From the NCBI GenBank assembly GCA_016297535.1, contig JAEDGL010000013.1, forward strand, positions 1-28,273: a DNA stretch of 28,273 nucleotides, written 5' to 3'. The notes under the pieces are model-generated. The model saw only the letters and a program-made list of their open reading frames with translations, was not told the DNA's origin and did not search any database. The DNA is from Clostridia bacterium (GTDB taxonomy: Bacteria; Bacillota; Clostridia; Christensenellales; Aristaeellaceae). Below, in pieces: positions 1 to 6,868 of this stretch. Each line of letters starts with the position of its first letter. The first letter of the stretch is position 1. The position numbers and the translations under genes were made by a program.

Positions 1-991
1 TGGAGCCGCCGGCGTGGGTGGTCACGACGTACTTGGGCTGCATGGTGATCTCGGTGTACTCGAACTCGGTGGTGGCGTTGGCGGCGTACATTTCAGCGCC
101 CTTGATGTTGTTGCCCTTCAGAGGCTCGGCAAATACCAGGAAATCGCCGCGGCCGAAGGTGCCGTTGTAGTCGAAGGTGGTCAGAGCGTTGTCGGGATTG
201 ATGTAACCGGCCTCGCCCCACTTGTACATGAGCTCGATGTGCTCTTTCTGCTCTTCGGTGGCGAAGATGTTGTAGATGGTTTCGTCAAAGGTGCCGTCTT
301 CGTTGGCGGCCATCTTCATGGCAACCACGTTCTGCTCCATGCCAACCCAGTCGGGGCACCAGGGCTCGTCGGACCAGCGGCCCATGGAACCGTCCATCAG
401 GAAGGGGAACTTGTCGGGGTGGAGCTCCTTGTACTTGGCCAGCCAGGGCTCCAGATCAGCGGTGGTCTTGATGGTGGGATCATCGGCAACCACGTCCCAG
501 CCAATTTCCTTGGCGGCAGTCGCGTTGATGATGAAGCCTTCGGGTACGCACAGTTCCTTGTTGGTGGGGATGCCGTAAAGCTTGCCGTTTACGCGCACGC
601 CATCCAGGAAGGTCTTGGGCAGGGTTTCGGTGATGCCCTGGCCGTATTCGGCTACCAGGTCATCCAGCTCCATCAGCAGGCCGCCGGAAACCTCAACCAT
701 GTACTCGCGCCAGTCGGCGGTGAAGATCATGTCCATCTTCTCGCCGGACTGCAGGGCGTTAACGGCCTTGTCGGTCCAGTCGTTCCAGCCCACAATGTGG
801 AACACGATGTTGGCGCCAATCAGGGGCTCGATGTAGGCATTGATGGCCTTTTCCACACCTTCGCGCACGGAGGTGTTATCGCCGTTGCCAACCCAGTAGC
901 AGTCGATGGTGTACACTTCTTCTGCCATGGCGGCGGGTACTGCGCTGATAAGCATCATCAGCGCCAGCAAAAGGGAAACCAGTTTACGCAT
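1..991 (-). CDS. Extracellular solute-binding protein of a sugar ABC importer (partial, C-terminus outside window)
   Basis: The frame is open from the ATG at 991 to the window edge (330 codons), so the C-terminus is missing. An AGGAGG ribosome site lies 8 bases before the ATG. Residues 1-23 form a Sec signal peptide (basic MRK start, leucine-rich core, AMA cleavage site before EE). No lipobox cysteine precedes the mature part, which is unusual for a Gram-positive binding protein. The mature region is rich in Trp, Asp and Tyr, including a WNDW segment and a GxLYGIPTNKE segment like those of LplA-type binding proteins. It is the last visible gene of a minus-strand set behind two permeases, with a gap of 57 bases. 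The role is inferred as capture of an oligosaccharide; the substrate cannot be read from the sequence. Confidence 0.85.
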   Translation of the reverse strand, partial: MRKLVSLLLALMMLISAVPAAMAEEVYTIDCYWVGNGDNTSVREGVEKAINAYIEPLIGANIVFHIVGWNDWTDKAVNALQSGEKMDMIFTADWREYMVEVSGGLLMELDDLVAEYGQGITETLPKTFLDGVRVNGKLYGIPTNKELCVPEGFIINATAAKEIGWDVVADDPTIKTTADLEPWLAKYKELHPDKFPFLMDGSMGRWSDEPWCPDWVGMEQNVVAMKMAANEDGTFDETIYNIFATEEQKEHIELMYKWGEAGYINPDNALTTFDYNGTFGRGDFLVFAEPLKGNNIKGAEMYAANATTEFEYTEITMQPKYVVTTHAGGS

Positions 992-1048
992 ATAGGGATC
1001 CTCCTTTTATTACTTTACAGGGATAAGCTTCCCTGTAAGAAACGGTAT

Positions 1049-1984
1049 TCAGCCCTTCACAGCGCCCACGGTGAGGCCCTTGATGAAGTACTTCTGGAAG
1101 AACGGGTAGGCGATAACGATGGGGCCTACCGTGACCACAGCCATGGCCATACGGAACGTTTCGGCAGGAAGGTTGCTTACGTTTACGCCACCCATCTTGG
1201 AGGCGTTTTCCTTGAGGAAACGCAGGTTGTTCATGGTTTGGTAGATGGTGTACTGCAGGTTGTAGAAATAGGAAGAGTCGTTGAGCAGCAGGCACTGGCG
1301 GAAATCATTCCACAGGCCCACGGCAGAGAACAGCGCTACCGTGGCATAGCCCGGAATGGCCAGCGGGGCCACAATCTGGATGAGCGTGCGCCACTCGCCC
1401 GAGCCGTCGATACGCGCGGACTCAATAACCTCCTCCGGCACGTTGGAGTTGTAGAACGTGCGCATGATAATCACCCAGTAGGCCGAGAACGAAAGCGGCA
1501 AAAACAGCGCGTATACGGTGTTTTTCAGTCCCAGGAAGCTGCGGCAGATGTTGTAGTAGCTTACCATGCCGCCGCTGAAAAGCATGGTAAAGAAGGAGAA
1601 GAAGGTGAAAAATTTGCGGAATTTGAAATCGCGGCGGCTGAGGGCGTAGGCGTACAGGCCCACCGTAATGGTGCAGAGAATTGTGCCAGCCACGGTGGCG
1701 ATCAGGGTGTTTTTGTAGGCCGTGATCATGACCGAGCCATCGCGGAAAAGGTAAGTATAGGCGTTCAGGGAAAACTCCACCGGCCAGAGGCGGTAGCCGT
1801 AGGTGGTCAGCGCCACCTCACTGGAGATGGAGGCCACAATGATAATCCACAGCGGGAAAACCGTCAGCAGGCAGCCAACCAGAAGCAGGATGTTGAAAAA
1901 CAGGTTGGTCTTTTTGGAGATCAGGTTACGCGCTTCGCTTTTTGGCCGTTTCCAGGGCTTTGACTGTTTAACGTTCGATACCAT
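1049..1984 (-). CDS. Carbohydrate ABC transporter permease, LplC/YtcP type
   Basis: A 311-residue inner-membrane permease. The ATG at 1984 is chosen because AAAGGAGG sits just upstream; a longer frame to 2047 would overlap the previous gene. There are about six hydrophobic segments, the first near residues 30-52. The cytoplasmic EAA loop that docks the ATPase is visible as EEVIESARIDGSGEWRT followed by LAIPGYAT, close to the typical EAA---G pattern. The C-terminus ends in FIKGLTVGAVKG, the usual ending of this family (COG0395-like). It lies 19 bases after the other permease and 57 bases before the binding protein, so the three are one operon. No ATPase gene is in view; such systems often share an MsmK-type ATPase encoded elsewhere (family knowledge). 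Confidence 0.9.
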   Translation of the reverse strand: MVSNVKQSKPWKRPKSEARNLISKKTNLFFNILLLVGCLLTVFPLWIIIVASISSEVALTTYGYRLWPVEFSLNAYTYLFRDGSVMITAYKNTLIATVAGTILCTITVGLYAYALSRRDFKFRKFFTFFSFFTMLFSGGMVSYYNICRSFLGLKNTVYALFLPLSFSAYWVIIMRTFYNSNVPEEVIESARIDGSGEWRTLIQIVAPLAIPGYATVALFSAVGLWNDFRQCLLLNDSSYFYNLQYTIYQTMNNLRFLKENASKMGGVNVSNLPAETFRMAMAVVTVGPIVIAYPFFQKYFIKGLTVGAVKG

Positions 1985-2003
1985 GTCGCGTCCTCCTTTC
2001 CAA

Positions 2004-2999
2004 TCAGAACAGCGCCATATCGGGCTGATACTTCTTGATGATGGCATTGGTTACCAGAATCAGCACGAAGCCCACGATGGACTGGAAGAACGCAGCGGCA
2101 CCGGCATAGCCGAAGGAGTTGCGCAGCTGGCCCCGTTTCAGGGTTTCGTACACATAGACGTCAATGGTTTGAGTTACCTGGCGAAGTGTGCCGGAGCCAT
2201 TGGGCAGGGAGTAGAACATATCGAAGTCACCGTTGAAAATGCGGCCGATGGCCAGAATCTGCAGCATGACGATCACCGGCATCAGCTGGGGCAGCGTGAT
2301 GTAGATAAACTGCTGCCACTTGCTGGCGCCGTCGATGGCACCAGCCTCGTAAAGCTGCTCGTCAAAGCCGGTAAGGGTGGCCAGGTAGATGATGGCGCCC
2401 TGGCCGGTGTATTTCCAGACCTGGGCAATGGTAAAGATGTAGGGCCAGTACTTCTTTTTGGAGTAGAATTTAATGGCCTTTCCGCCAAGCGCGGTAATGA
2501 TCTGGTTAAAGAAGCCGCTTGTGCTGATCATGGCATACAGCGCATACATGACCACAATCCAGCTGACAAAGTAGGGCATGAACATAATGGTATGATAGAC
2601 CTTGGCGGTGCGGCGGTTGCGCATTTCGTTAATAATTACCGCCAGACCCACCTGCAAAACCAGACCCACAGCCATAAACAGCAGGTTGTAGCCCACGGTG
2701 TTGCGAATCAGCATCGGGGCGTCGTTGAGCAGATAGGTAAAGTTATCTAAACCCACCCATTCGGAGGCGAAAAATACACTATAAAGGAAGGTATCCTGCA
2801 GCCAGTGTCCCTCCGGGGGAACGGTCATCTGGTAAAACTTGAACGCCAGCGTCGCGCCGGGCATGGGAAGGTAACAGAAAGCCAACAAAAACAGAACGCC
2901 GGGCAGCACCATCAGACAATAGGCAAACTGCCTCTTGGTACTGCCGGCCATCCCTCGCTGTTGGGGCTTGATTGAGTTTACCGCTCTTTTTTCTGCCAT
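2004..2999 (-). CDS. Sugar ABC transporter permease, LplB type
   Basis: A 331-residue membrane permease, first gene of the minus-strand importer operon. The start at 2999 (MAEKRAVNS) is chosen because AAAGGAG lies about 10 bases upstream; an in-frame ATG 11 codons earlier (3032) lacks a ribosome site. The protein has a basic N-terminal tail, a first membrane helix near residues 25-45, and an EAA loop reading LYEAGAIDGASKWQQF followed by TLPQLMPVI. The C-terminus ends in NAIIKKYQPDMALF, close to the typical ending of COG4209 (LplB) permeases. Members of this family import complex oligosaccharides or lipo-oligosaccharides. With the LplC-type partner it should form the heterodimeric channel. The assignment is strong for family and weak for substrate. 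Confidence 0.9.
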   Translation of the reverse strand: MAEKRAVNSIKPQQRGMAGSTKRQFAYCLMVLPGVLFLLAFCYLPMPGATLAFKFYQMTVPPEGHWLQDTFLYSVFFASEWVGLDNFTYLLNDAPMLIRNTVGYNLLFMAVGLVLQVGLAVIINEMRNRRTAKVYHTIMFMPYFVSWIVVMYALYAMISTSGFFNQIITALGGKAIKFYSKKKYWPYIFTIAQVWKYTGQGAIIYLATLTGFDEQLYEAGAIDGASKWQQFIYITLPQLMPVIVMLQILAIGRIFNGDFDMFYSLPNGSGTLRQVTQTIDVYVYETLKRGQLRNSFGYAGAAAFFQSIVGFVLILVTNAIIKKYQPDMALF

Positions 3000-3115
3000 T
3001 GAACCGTGACTCCTTTCCATGTTCTTATACAAGTTGGAAAACGGATATCAGCGCAGGCGCGTCTGCCGGTGCCGGCTAAAAACCATGCCGTGTATCTCCT
3101 GCCTGCAAACGTACC

Positions 3116-3127
3116 GAAAACGTTTAA
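3116..3127. promoter_or_regulatory. Candidate LacI-family/cre-like operator
   Basis: An AAACGTTT palindrome (3118-3125) sits in GAAAACGTTTAA, about 55-60 bases downstream of the predicted start of transcription of the importer operon. A central CG with flanking A/T runs is typical of LacI-family operators, and downstream placement would allow road-block repression. No regulator gene is in the window, so the factor is unknown. Short palindromes can occur by chance. Confidence 0.35.
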
Positions 3128-3185
3128 GGAGTATGTAACAAATCATGCGCATTTTCACCAGACTATGCACATTTATGTTGCTATT

Positions 3186-3214
3186 ATCATAACGCCTGCT
3201 GGATCAAAATGCAA
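3186..3214 (-). promoter_or_regulatory. Sigma-A-type promoter for the sugar importer operon
   Basis: Read on the minus strand, a -35 box TTGCAT (3214-3209) is followed by a 17-base spacer and a -10 box TATGAT (3191-3186). Transcription should start near 3179, leaving a leader of roughly 180 bases before the permease ATG at 2999. Five of six bases match consensus in the -10 and four of six in the -35. Its position directly upstream of the operon supports the call. Confidence 0.65.
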
Positions 3215-3282
3215 GTGGTTTTTGAAAAAATGGTATATTTTTTTACAGAAGCATCATTTAAACATCAAAATTAGTGTATAAA

Positions 3283-3314
3283 ATGCAAAATTCGATTGGC
3301 AATATGCAAAATTC
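3283..3314. repeat. 21-base-spaced direct repeat ATGCAAAATTC upstream of the importer promoter
   Basis: ATGCAAAATTC occurs at 3283-3293 and again at 3304-3314, exactly 21 bases apart (two helical turns). A related TTGCATTTT motif on the minus strand overlaps the -35 box at 3214-3206. Tandem sites in this phase are typical for activators of the AraC or response-regulator type, which commonly control LplABC-type importers. The binding role is inferred. Confidence 0.4.
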
Positions 3315-3376
3315 CGTTGTTCAACCGGCGGATGAAACGGTTTTCTGTGCTCTGCCATGCATGGAAGAATGTAAAC

Positions 3377-3402
3377 AGCCCTGACCTGTGCCGGTCAGGG
3401 CT
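3377..3402 (-). terminator. Hairpin, possible terminator downstream of glgA
   Basis: A perfect 10-base-pair stem (AGCCCTGACC, 3377-3386, with GGTCAGGGCT, 3393-3402) has a six-base loop. On the minus strand it is followed by GTTTACATTC, a weak T-rich run, so it could end transcription of the glgA unit. On the plus strand there is no T-run. It sits at the edge of the palindrome-rich patch and may instead be part of that element. Confidence 0.4.
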
Positions 3403-3407
3403 CAGAG

Positions 3408-3657
3408 CGTCGAAAAAGCTCGCCTGCGGCGATCTTTTCCGACGGGGATGCACCATTTGCCTACTCGCCTACGGCTCGCCGGGCGGCAAATGGTGTAAGG
3501 AAAGCCTTGCTGCGCAAGGCAACCGAGCCCAGCGCACAGGTCGCTGGGCTCGGAACAAGAGTCGGAGGGCTGCGGCCCCACCTCCCCAGGTATTTTTCAA
3601 CAGTCCGGGCAGAGGGGCCGCGGCCCCTCTGCCAACTTCCTGTAAGTTTTTTCGACG
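3408..3657. repeat. Palindrome-rich intergenic element, MITE-like, about 250 bp
   Basis: The outer ends are a 10-base inverted repeat, CGTCGAAAAA (3408-3417) and TTTTTCGACG (3648-3657). Inside are an 11-base inverted repeat flanking a short spacer (3451-3461 with 3485-3495), a 7-base-pair hairpin with a 3-base loop (3504-3520), a 12-base-pair hairpin with a 7-base loop (3523-3553), and a perfect 26-base palindrome (3608-3633). No coding frame here is convincing. The design suggests a non-autonomous repeat family rather than a terminator alone. Copy number elsewhere cannot be judged from one window. Confidence 0.5.
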
Positions 3658-3673
3658 GCTTGCCGCGCAGGCT

Positions 3674-5494
3674 TTACGAGTGGCGCGGCCTGGTAAGCAT
3701 GGGACGTATCTCCATGGCCTTGGTCAGGTTGCCGTGAATCTTTACCTGGCCGATCATGTAGAGCTGGTCAAAGCTGACGGTGCCCTGCGCCATGCCCAGC
3801 AGATGGTCGAAGCTGGCAATCATAAACGCGTCCGCGCCGCTCATGCTGCGGGGATAAATATGAATGCCCTCGCAATCAAAAATAACGCTCAGGGTGCCGC
3901 GGGCACGGCCGGTCATGGTAATTTCCACAGAGCGGAAATAATCGCTGGGCAAGGGGGATGTGCGGCGGCTGCGGTATTCCTCGTCCGCCGCCCTGTAGGC
4001 ATCGGCCAGCTGCTGGTAGGCGTCGTTGAACGCAAGCACGTCGCCCGGCTGCTCGTCGGAAATTTCGCAGTACATGCGCTGATAGCGCTGCGCGCTCTTG
4101 GCCCAGGAAAAGTCCTTTTCCATGCAGCGGCGGCGGATGGCGCGGAAGGTGGTTTTGTCCGCAAAGTAAACCTTGAGCGCCTGGCGGATGGCCAGAAGCA
4201 GCTCGCGGCTCTGGTAGGGCGAGAAGCAGAAGCCGTCGCCCAGCCCGTCGAAGGAGCGGTACTGACGCACGGAGTCCTTCAATCCGCCGGTTTCGTGCAC
4301 AATGGGCACGGTGCCGTAGCGCATGGCCATCATCTGGGACAGGCCGCAGGGCTCAAAGCGGGAGGGCATCAGGTAGAAATCTGCGCCTGCAAAAACCAGC
4401 GCGGCGGTGTCCTCGTTAAAATCGCTGGAAAAGCCAAACTGATCCGGCCATTTGCGATGGCATTCCTCAAAGTAGTCGATGTACTGCTGATCGCCCTGAC
4501 CGTACACAATAATCTGCACGCCCATGTGCATCAGTTTGGGCAAAATCTCCTTGATCAGCTCGATGCCCTTTTGCTCCACCAGGCGCGCCACGGAAACCAG
4601 CAGCGGCCATTTGGACTCCTGGAACAGGCCGAATTTCTGCTGCAGAACGCGTTTGCACTCCGCCTTGCCGCGCATATCCTCCACGGAGAATTTGGCCGGC
4701 AGGCGGTTGTCCAGACGGGGATCGTACAAATCCATGTCGATTCCGTTGAGGATGCCGCGAAGCTTGCCATCCACAATCTCCACCACGCCCTGCAATCCGG
4801 CGCCAAATTCGGGACGGTGCAGTTCACGCGCGTAGGTGGCCGAAACCGTGGTAACCGCGTCGGCCATCAGCATGGCGCCCTTCATCAGATTGATGTCGTG
4901 ACGGCCCTCGTATTCGTAGCCCAGACCGCCGTCATACCAGCCCCAGGGCAGGGCAAAGGTATCCCACAATTCGTTTGCGCCAAACTGGCCCTGATAGGCG
5001 ATGTTGTGGATGGTGTAAACCGTTTTGATGCTGCGCAGCTCCTTGCGGGTGGCCTGGTCGTTTTTCAGGTAAATCACCACGGGCGCCGTTTCCCAGTCGT
5101 TGCAGTGCAGGATATCCGGCATAAAGTCCAGATCGCCCAGCAGATGGAGCACGGCGCGGCTGAACCAGGCAAAACGGTATTTATCGTCGTCATAGCCGTA
5201 CAGCCTGGGACGCAGGAACAGCCCCTCGTTGTCTACAAACCACACGGTTACGCCGTTCAGATCGCCCCGGTACAGCCCGCAGTACAGCTCCGTATCGCCC
5301 AGGCGCACGGCGGTTTCCAGCACACGGGTCAGCTGGCTCCCGTAGCGCTCCTTCACACACTGGTACATGGGCGTGATGATGGCAACCTCGTTGCCGATTT
5401 CCTTCAGTGCGGGCGGCAGAGAATACGCAACATCCGCCAGACCGCCGGATTTGGAAAACGGCGAGCATTCGCTGGTAACAAACAATATTTTCAT
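3674..5494 (-). CDS. glgA: Glycogen synthase (GT5) with a C-terminal SCP2-like domain
   Basis: A 606-residue cytoplasmic enzyme that extends alpha-1,4-glucan chains from ADP-glucose. The start at 5494 has AGGAGG 8 bases upstream. GT5 signatures are clear: KSGGLADV at residues 15-22 (ADP-glucose binding), LHCNDWETAPV, HNIAYQGQF, NGIDMDLYDP, ARLVEQKGIE, and the C-domain SRFEPCGLSQMMAMRYG carrying the conserved Glu, followed by TGGLKDSV. The usual length is about 480 residues. Here a charged helical linker (about 480-518) leads to an extra domain at about 519-606, ending GQVKIHGNLTKAMEIRPML, which matches the end of SCP2 (sterol carrier) domains. No glgB, glgC or glgP is adjacent. The family call is very sure; the role of the extra domain is unknown. 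Confidence 0.95.
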   Translation of the reverse strand: MKILFVTSECSPFSKSGGLADVAYSLPPALKEIGNEVAIITPMYQCVKERYGSQLTRVLETAVRLGDTELYCGLYRGDLNGVTVWFVDNEGLFLRPRLYGYDDDKYRFAWFSRAVLHLLGDLDFMPDILHCNDWETAPVVIYLKNDQATRKELRSIKTVYTIHNIAYQGQFGANELWDTFALPWGWYDGGLGYEYEGRHDINLMKGAMLMADAVTTVSATYARELHRPEFGAGLQGVVEIVDGKLRGILNGIDMDLYDPRLDNRLPAKFSVEDMRGKAECKRVLQQKFGLFQESKWPLLVSVARLVEQKGIELIKEILPKLMHMGVQIIVYGQGDQQYIDYFEECHRKWPDQFGFSSDFNEDTAALVFAGADFYLMPSRFEPCGLSQMMAMRYGTVPIVHETGGLKDSVRQYRSFDGLGDGFCFSPYQSRELLLAIRQALKVYFADKTTFRAIRRRCMEKDFSWAKSAQRYQRMYCEISDEQPGDVLAFNDAYQQLADAYRAADEEYRSRRTSPLPSDYFRSVEITMTGRARGTLSVIFDCEGIHIYPRSMSGADAFMIASFDHLLGMAQGTVSFDQLYMIGQVKIHGNLTKAMEIRPMLTRPRHS

Positions 5495-5568
5495 GGCTAT
5501 TCCTCCTGAATACCCTTTTTACGTTCGCGCTGATTGTGCAGTTGTGTGGAAACCGGCTCCAGCACAGT

Positions 5569-5583
5569 CTGCGCATTGCGCAG
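5569..5583. promoter_or_regulatory. 15-base palindrome in the divergent glgA / radical-SAM intergenic region
   Basis: CTGCGCA and TGCGCAG flank a single T (5569-5583), a near-perfect odd palindrome in the 267-base gap between the divergently read glgA and the sulfatase-maturase-type gene. It lies between the weak glgA promoter candidate and the glgA start, where a repressor could act. It could equally be a small stem-loop in the glgA leader. No regulator was identified. Confidence 0.25.
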
Positions 5584-5589
5584 CCCTTT

Positions 5590-5617
5590 CTGGTAATCAT
5601 AAATCAGATTTTGTCAA
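5590..5617 (-). promoter_or_regulatory. Weak promoter candidate for glgA
   Basis: On the minus strand a perfect -35 box TTGACA (5617-5612) is followed 16 bases later by TACCAG (5595-5590), which matches the -10 consensus at only three positions. It points toward glgA with a leader of about 90 bases. The -35 is striking but the -10 is poor, so this is a candidate only. Confidence 0.3.
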
Positions 5618-5698
5618 AAAACAATGGCGTTACTGGTATCATTTGGCTGAAAAAAGTTGGAAATTGCCAAAAGAAAATCACAGCCCCAAAATCTCCCG

Positions 5699-5727
5699 TT
5701 GAATTTTCCGCCGGGACACGCTACAAT
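5699..5727 (+). promoter_or_regulatory. Sigma-A-type promoter for the radical SAM / DUF2264 pair
   Basis: TTGAAT (5699-5704), a 17-base spacer, then TACAAT (5722-5727). Transcription should begin near 5734, giving a short leader of about 28 bases to the ATG at 5762. The spacing is ideal, and both boxes differ from consensus only slightly. Confidence 0.7.
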
Positions 5728-5761
5728 AACGGACAGACAAAAGACAAGGAGGGCGATGAGA

Positions 5762-6868
5762 ATGCCTCCCGTGCATGTGATGATCAAGCCGGTTTCCGGC
5801 GCGTGCAATATGAGGTGCCGCTACTGCTTTTACGGGGATGAGATGGCTCACCGGCAGACCGCTGTTCTTCCCCCCATGACGCTGCAAACGTTGGAGGCAG
5901 TGGTGCGCCGTACGCTGATTTTTGCGGATGGCTCCGTTGCGTTTACCTTTCAGGGCGGCGAGCCGACGCTGGCGGGCCTGCCCTTTTATCAGGCGCTGAT
6001 CCGGTTTGTGGATCGCTACAACACGCGCGGCCTGCCCGTGCAGTACGCCCTGCAGACCAACGGCTACGACCTTTCGGACGAGATGATCGCCTTCTTTGCC
6101 CGCCACCGTTTTCTGCTGGGGGTTTCCGTGGACGGGATCGCCTCCGTGCATGATGCGCTGCGCCCGGATGCGCAAAACCGCCCGACCTATGCGCGGGTAA
6201 CCGGGCAGCTGGAGCGCCTGCGGCAGGCGGGCGTTGACTACAATGTGCTGTGCGTGGTCAATACGCTGGTGGCGGCTCATGCCAGGCAGGTATATGAGGC
6301 GCTTGCGCCGCACGGCTTTGTTCAGTTTATTCCCTGCCTGGACGGGCTGGACGGGGCGGCGGAAAGCTATTCGCTGGACGGGGAGGGGTATCTGTCCTTC
6401 CTGAAAACCACGTTTGATCTGTATGAGCGCGATTTTCTCAGCGGCCATCCGGTGAGCGTGCGTCAGTTTGACAACTGGCTGCAGATGCTGCTGGGCATGC
6501 CGCCGGAAAACTGCAGCATGAGGGGCTCGTGCGGCCTGCAGTTTGTAGTGGAAAGCGACGGCTCGGTCTATCCGTGCGATTTTTATGTGCTGGATGAATG
6601 GAAGCTGGGCAACCTGAACGAAACGCCGCTGCGCCGGATTGTTCAGAACCCGGTGGGGCGGCGGTTTATCGAGCCTTCGCTGAGCGTGCCGCAGGCCTGC
6701 CGGGACTGCCGCTGGTATGCGCTGTGCCGCAACGGCTGCCGGCGCGAGCGGGATCCACACACGGGCATAACCCGCTGGTGCGGCGTGATGAAAGCCTTTT
6801 TTGACACCAACTTTGACCGTCTGGAAAAGCTGGCGCATGAAATACGAAACAGGGGGAACCATCAATGA
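5762..6868 (+). CDS. Anaerobic sulfatase-maturating-type radical SAM/SPASM enzyme
   Basis: A 368-residue cytoplasmic iron-sulfur enzyme. The family converts an active-site Cys or Ser of sulfatases to formylglycine using S-adenosylmethionine. The ATG at 5762 has AAGGAGG 8 bases upstream; the ATG at 5756 would be too close. The radical SAM motif CNMRCRYC places Cys at 15, 19 and 22, followed by a GGEPTLAG motif and LQTNGYDL. The C-terminal SPASM region is Cys-rich, with GSCGLQF, YPCDFYV (C272-D273), CRDCRWYALCRNGC and RWCGV. D273 sits where the catalytic Asp of characterised anaerobic maturases is expected (from memory of the C. perfringens enzyme). It overlaps the next gene by ATGA, so the two are coupled. 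No sulfatase is in the window; another SPASM peptide modifier is the alternative. Confidence 0.85.
   Translation: MPPVHVMIKPVSGACNMRCRYCFYGDEMAHRQTAVLPPMTLQTLEAVVRRTLIFADGSVAFTFQGGEPTLAGLPFYQALIRFVDRYNTRGLPVQYALQTNGYDLSDEMIAFFARHRFLLGVSVDGIASVHDALRPDAQNRPTYARVTGQLERLRQAGVDYNVLCVVNTLVAAHARQVYEALAPHGFVQFIPCLDGLDGAAESYSLDGEGYLSFLKTTFDLYERDFLSGHPVSVRQFDNWLQMLLGMPPENCSMRGSCGLQFVVESDGSVYPCDFYVLDEWKLGNLNETPLRRIVQNPVGRRFIEPSLSVPQACRDCRWYALCRNGCRRERDPHTGITRWCGVMKAFFDTNFDRLEKLAHEIRNRGNHQ

Noticed and set aside
14..1963. 649-codon plus-strand open frame
   Set aside because: It is antisense to the binding protein and permease, which have signal peptide, EAA motif and ribosome sites; its His/Gly/Val-rich composition is typical of an antisense shadow in GC-rich DNA.
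3296..5509. 737-codon plus-strand open frame opposite glgA
   Set aside because: It mirrors the glycogen synthase gene and runs through the palindromic element; no domain or ribosome site supports it.
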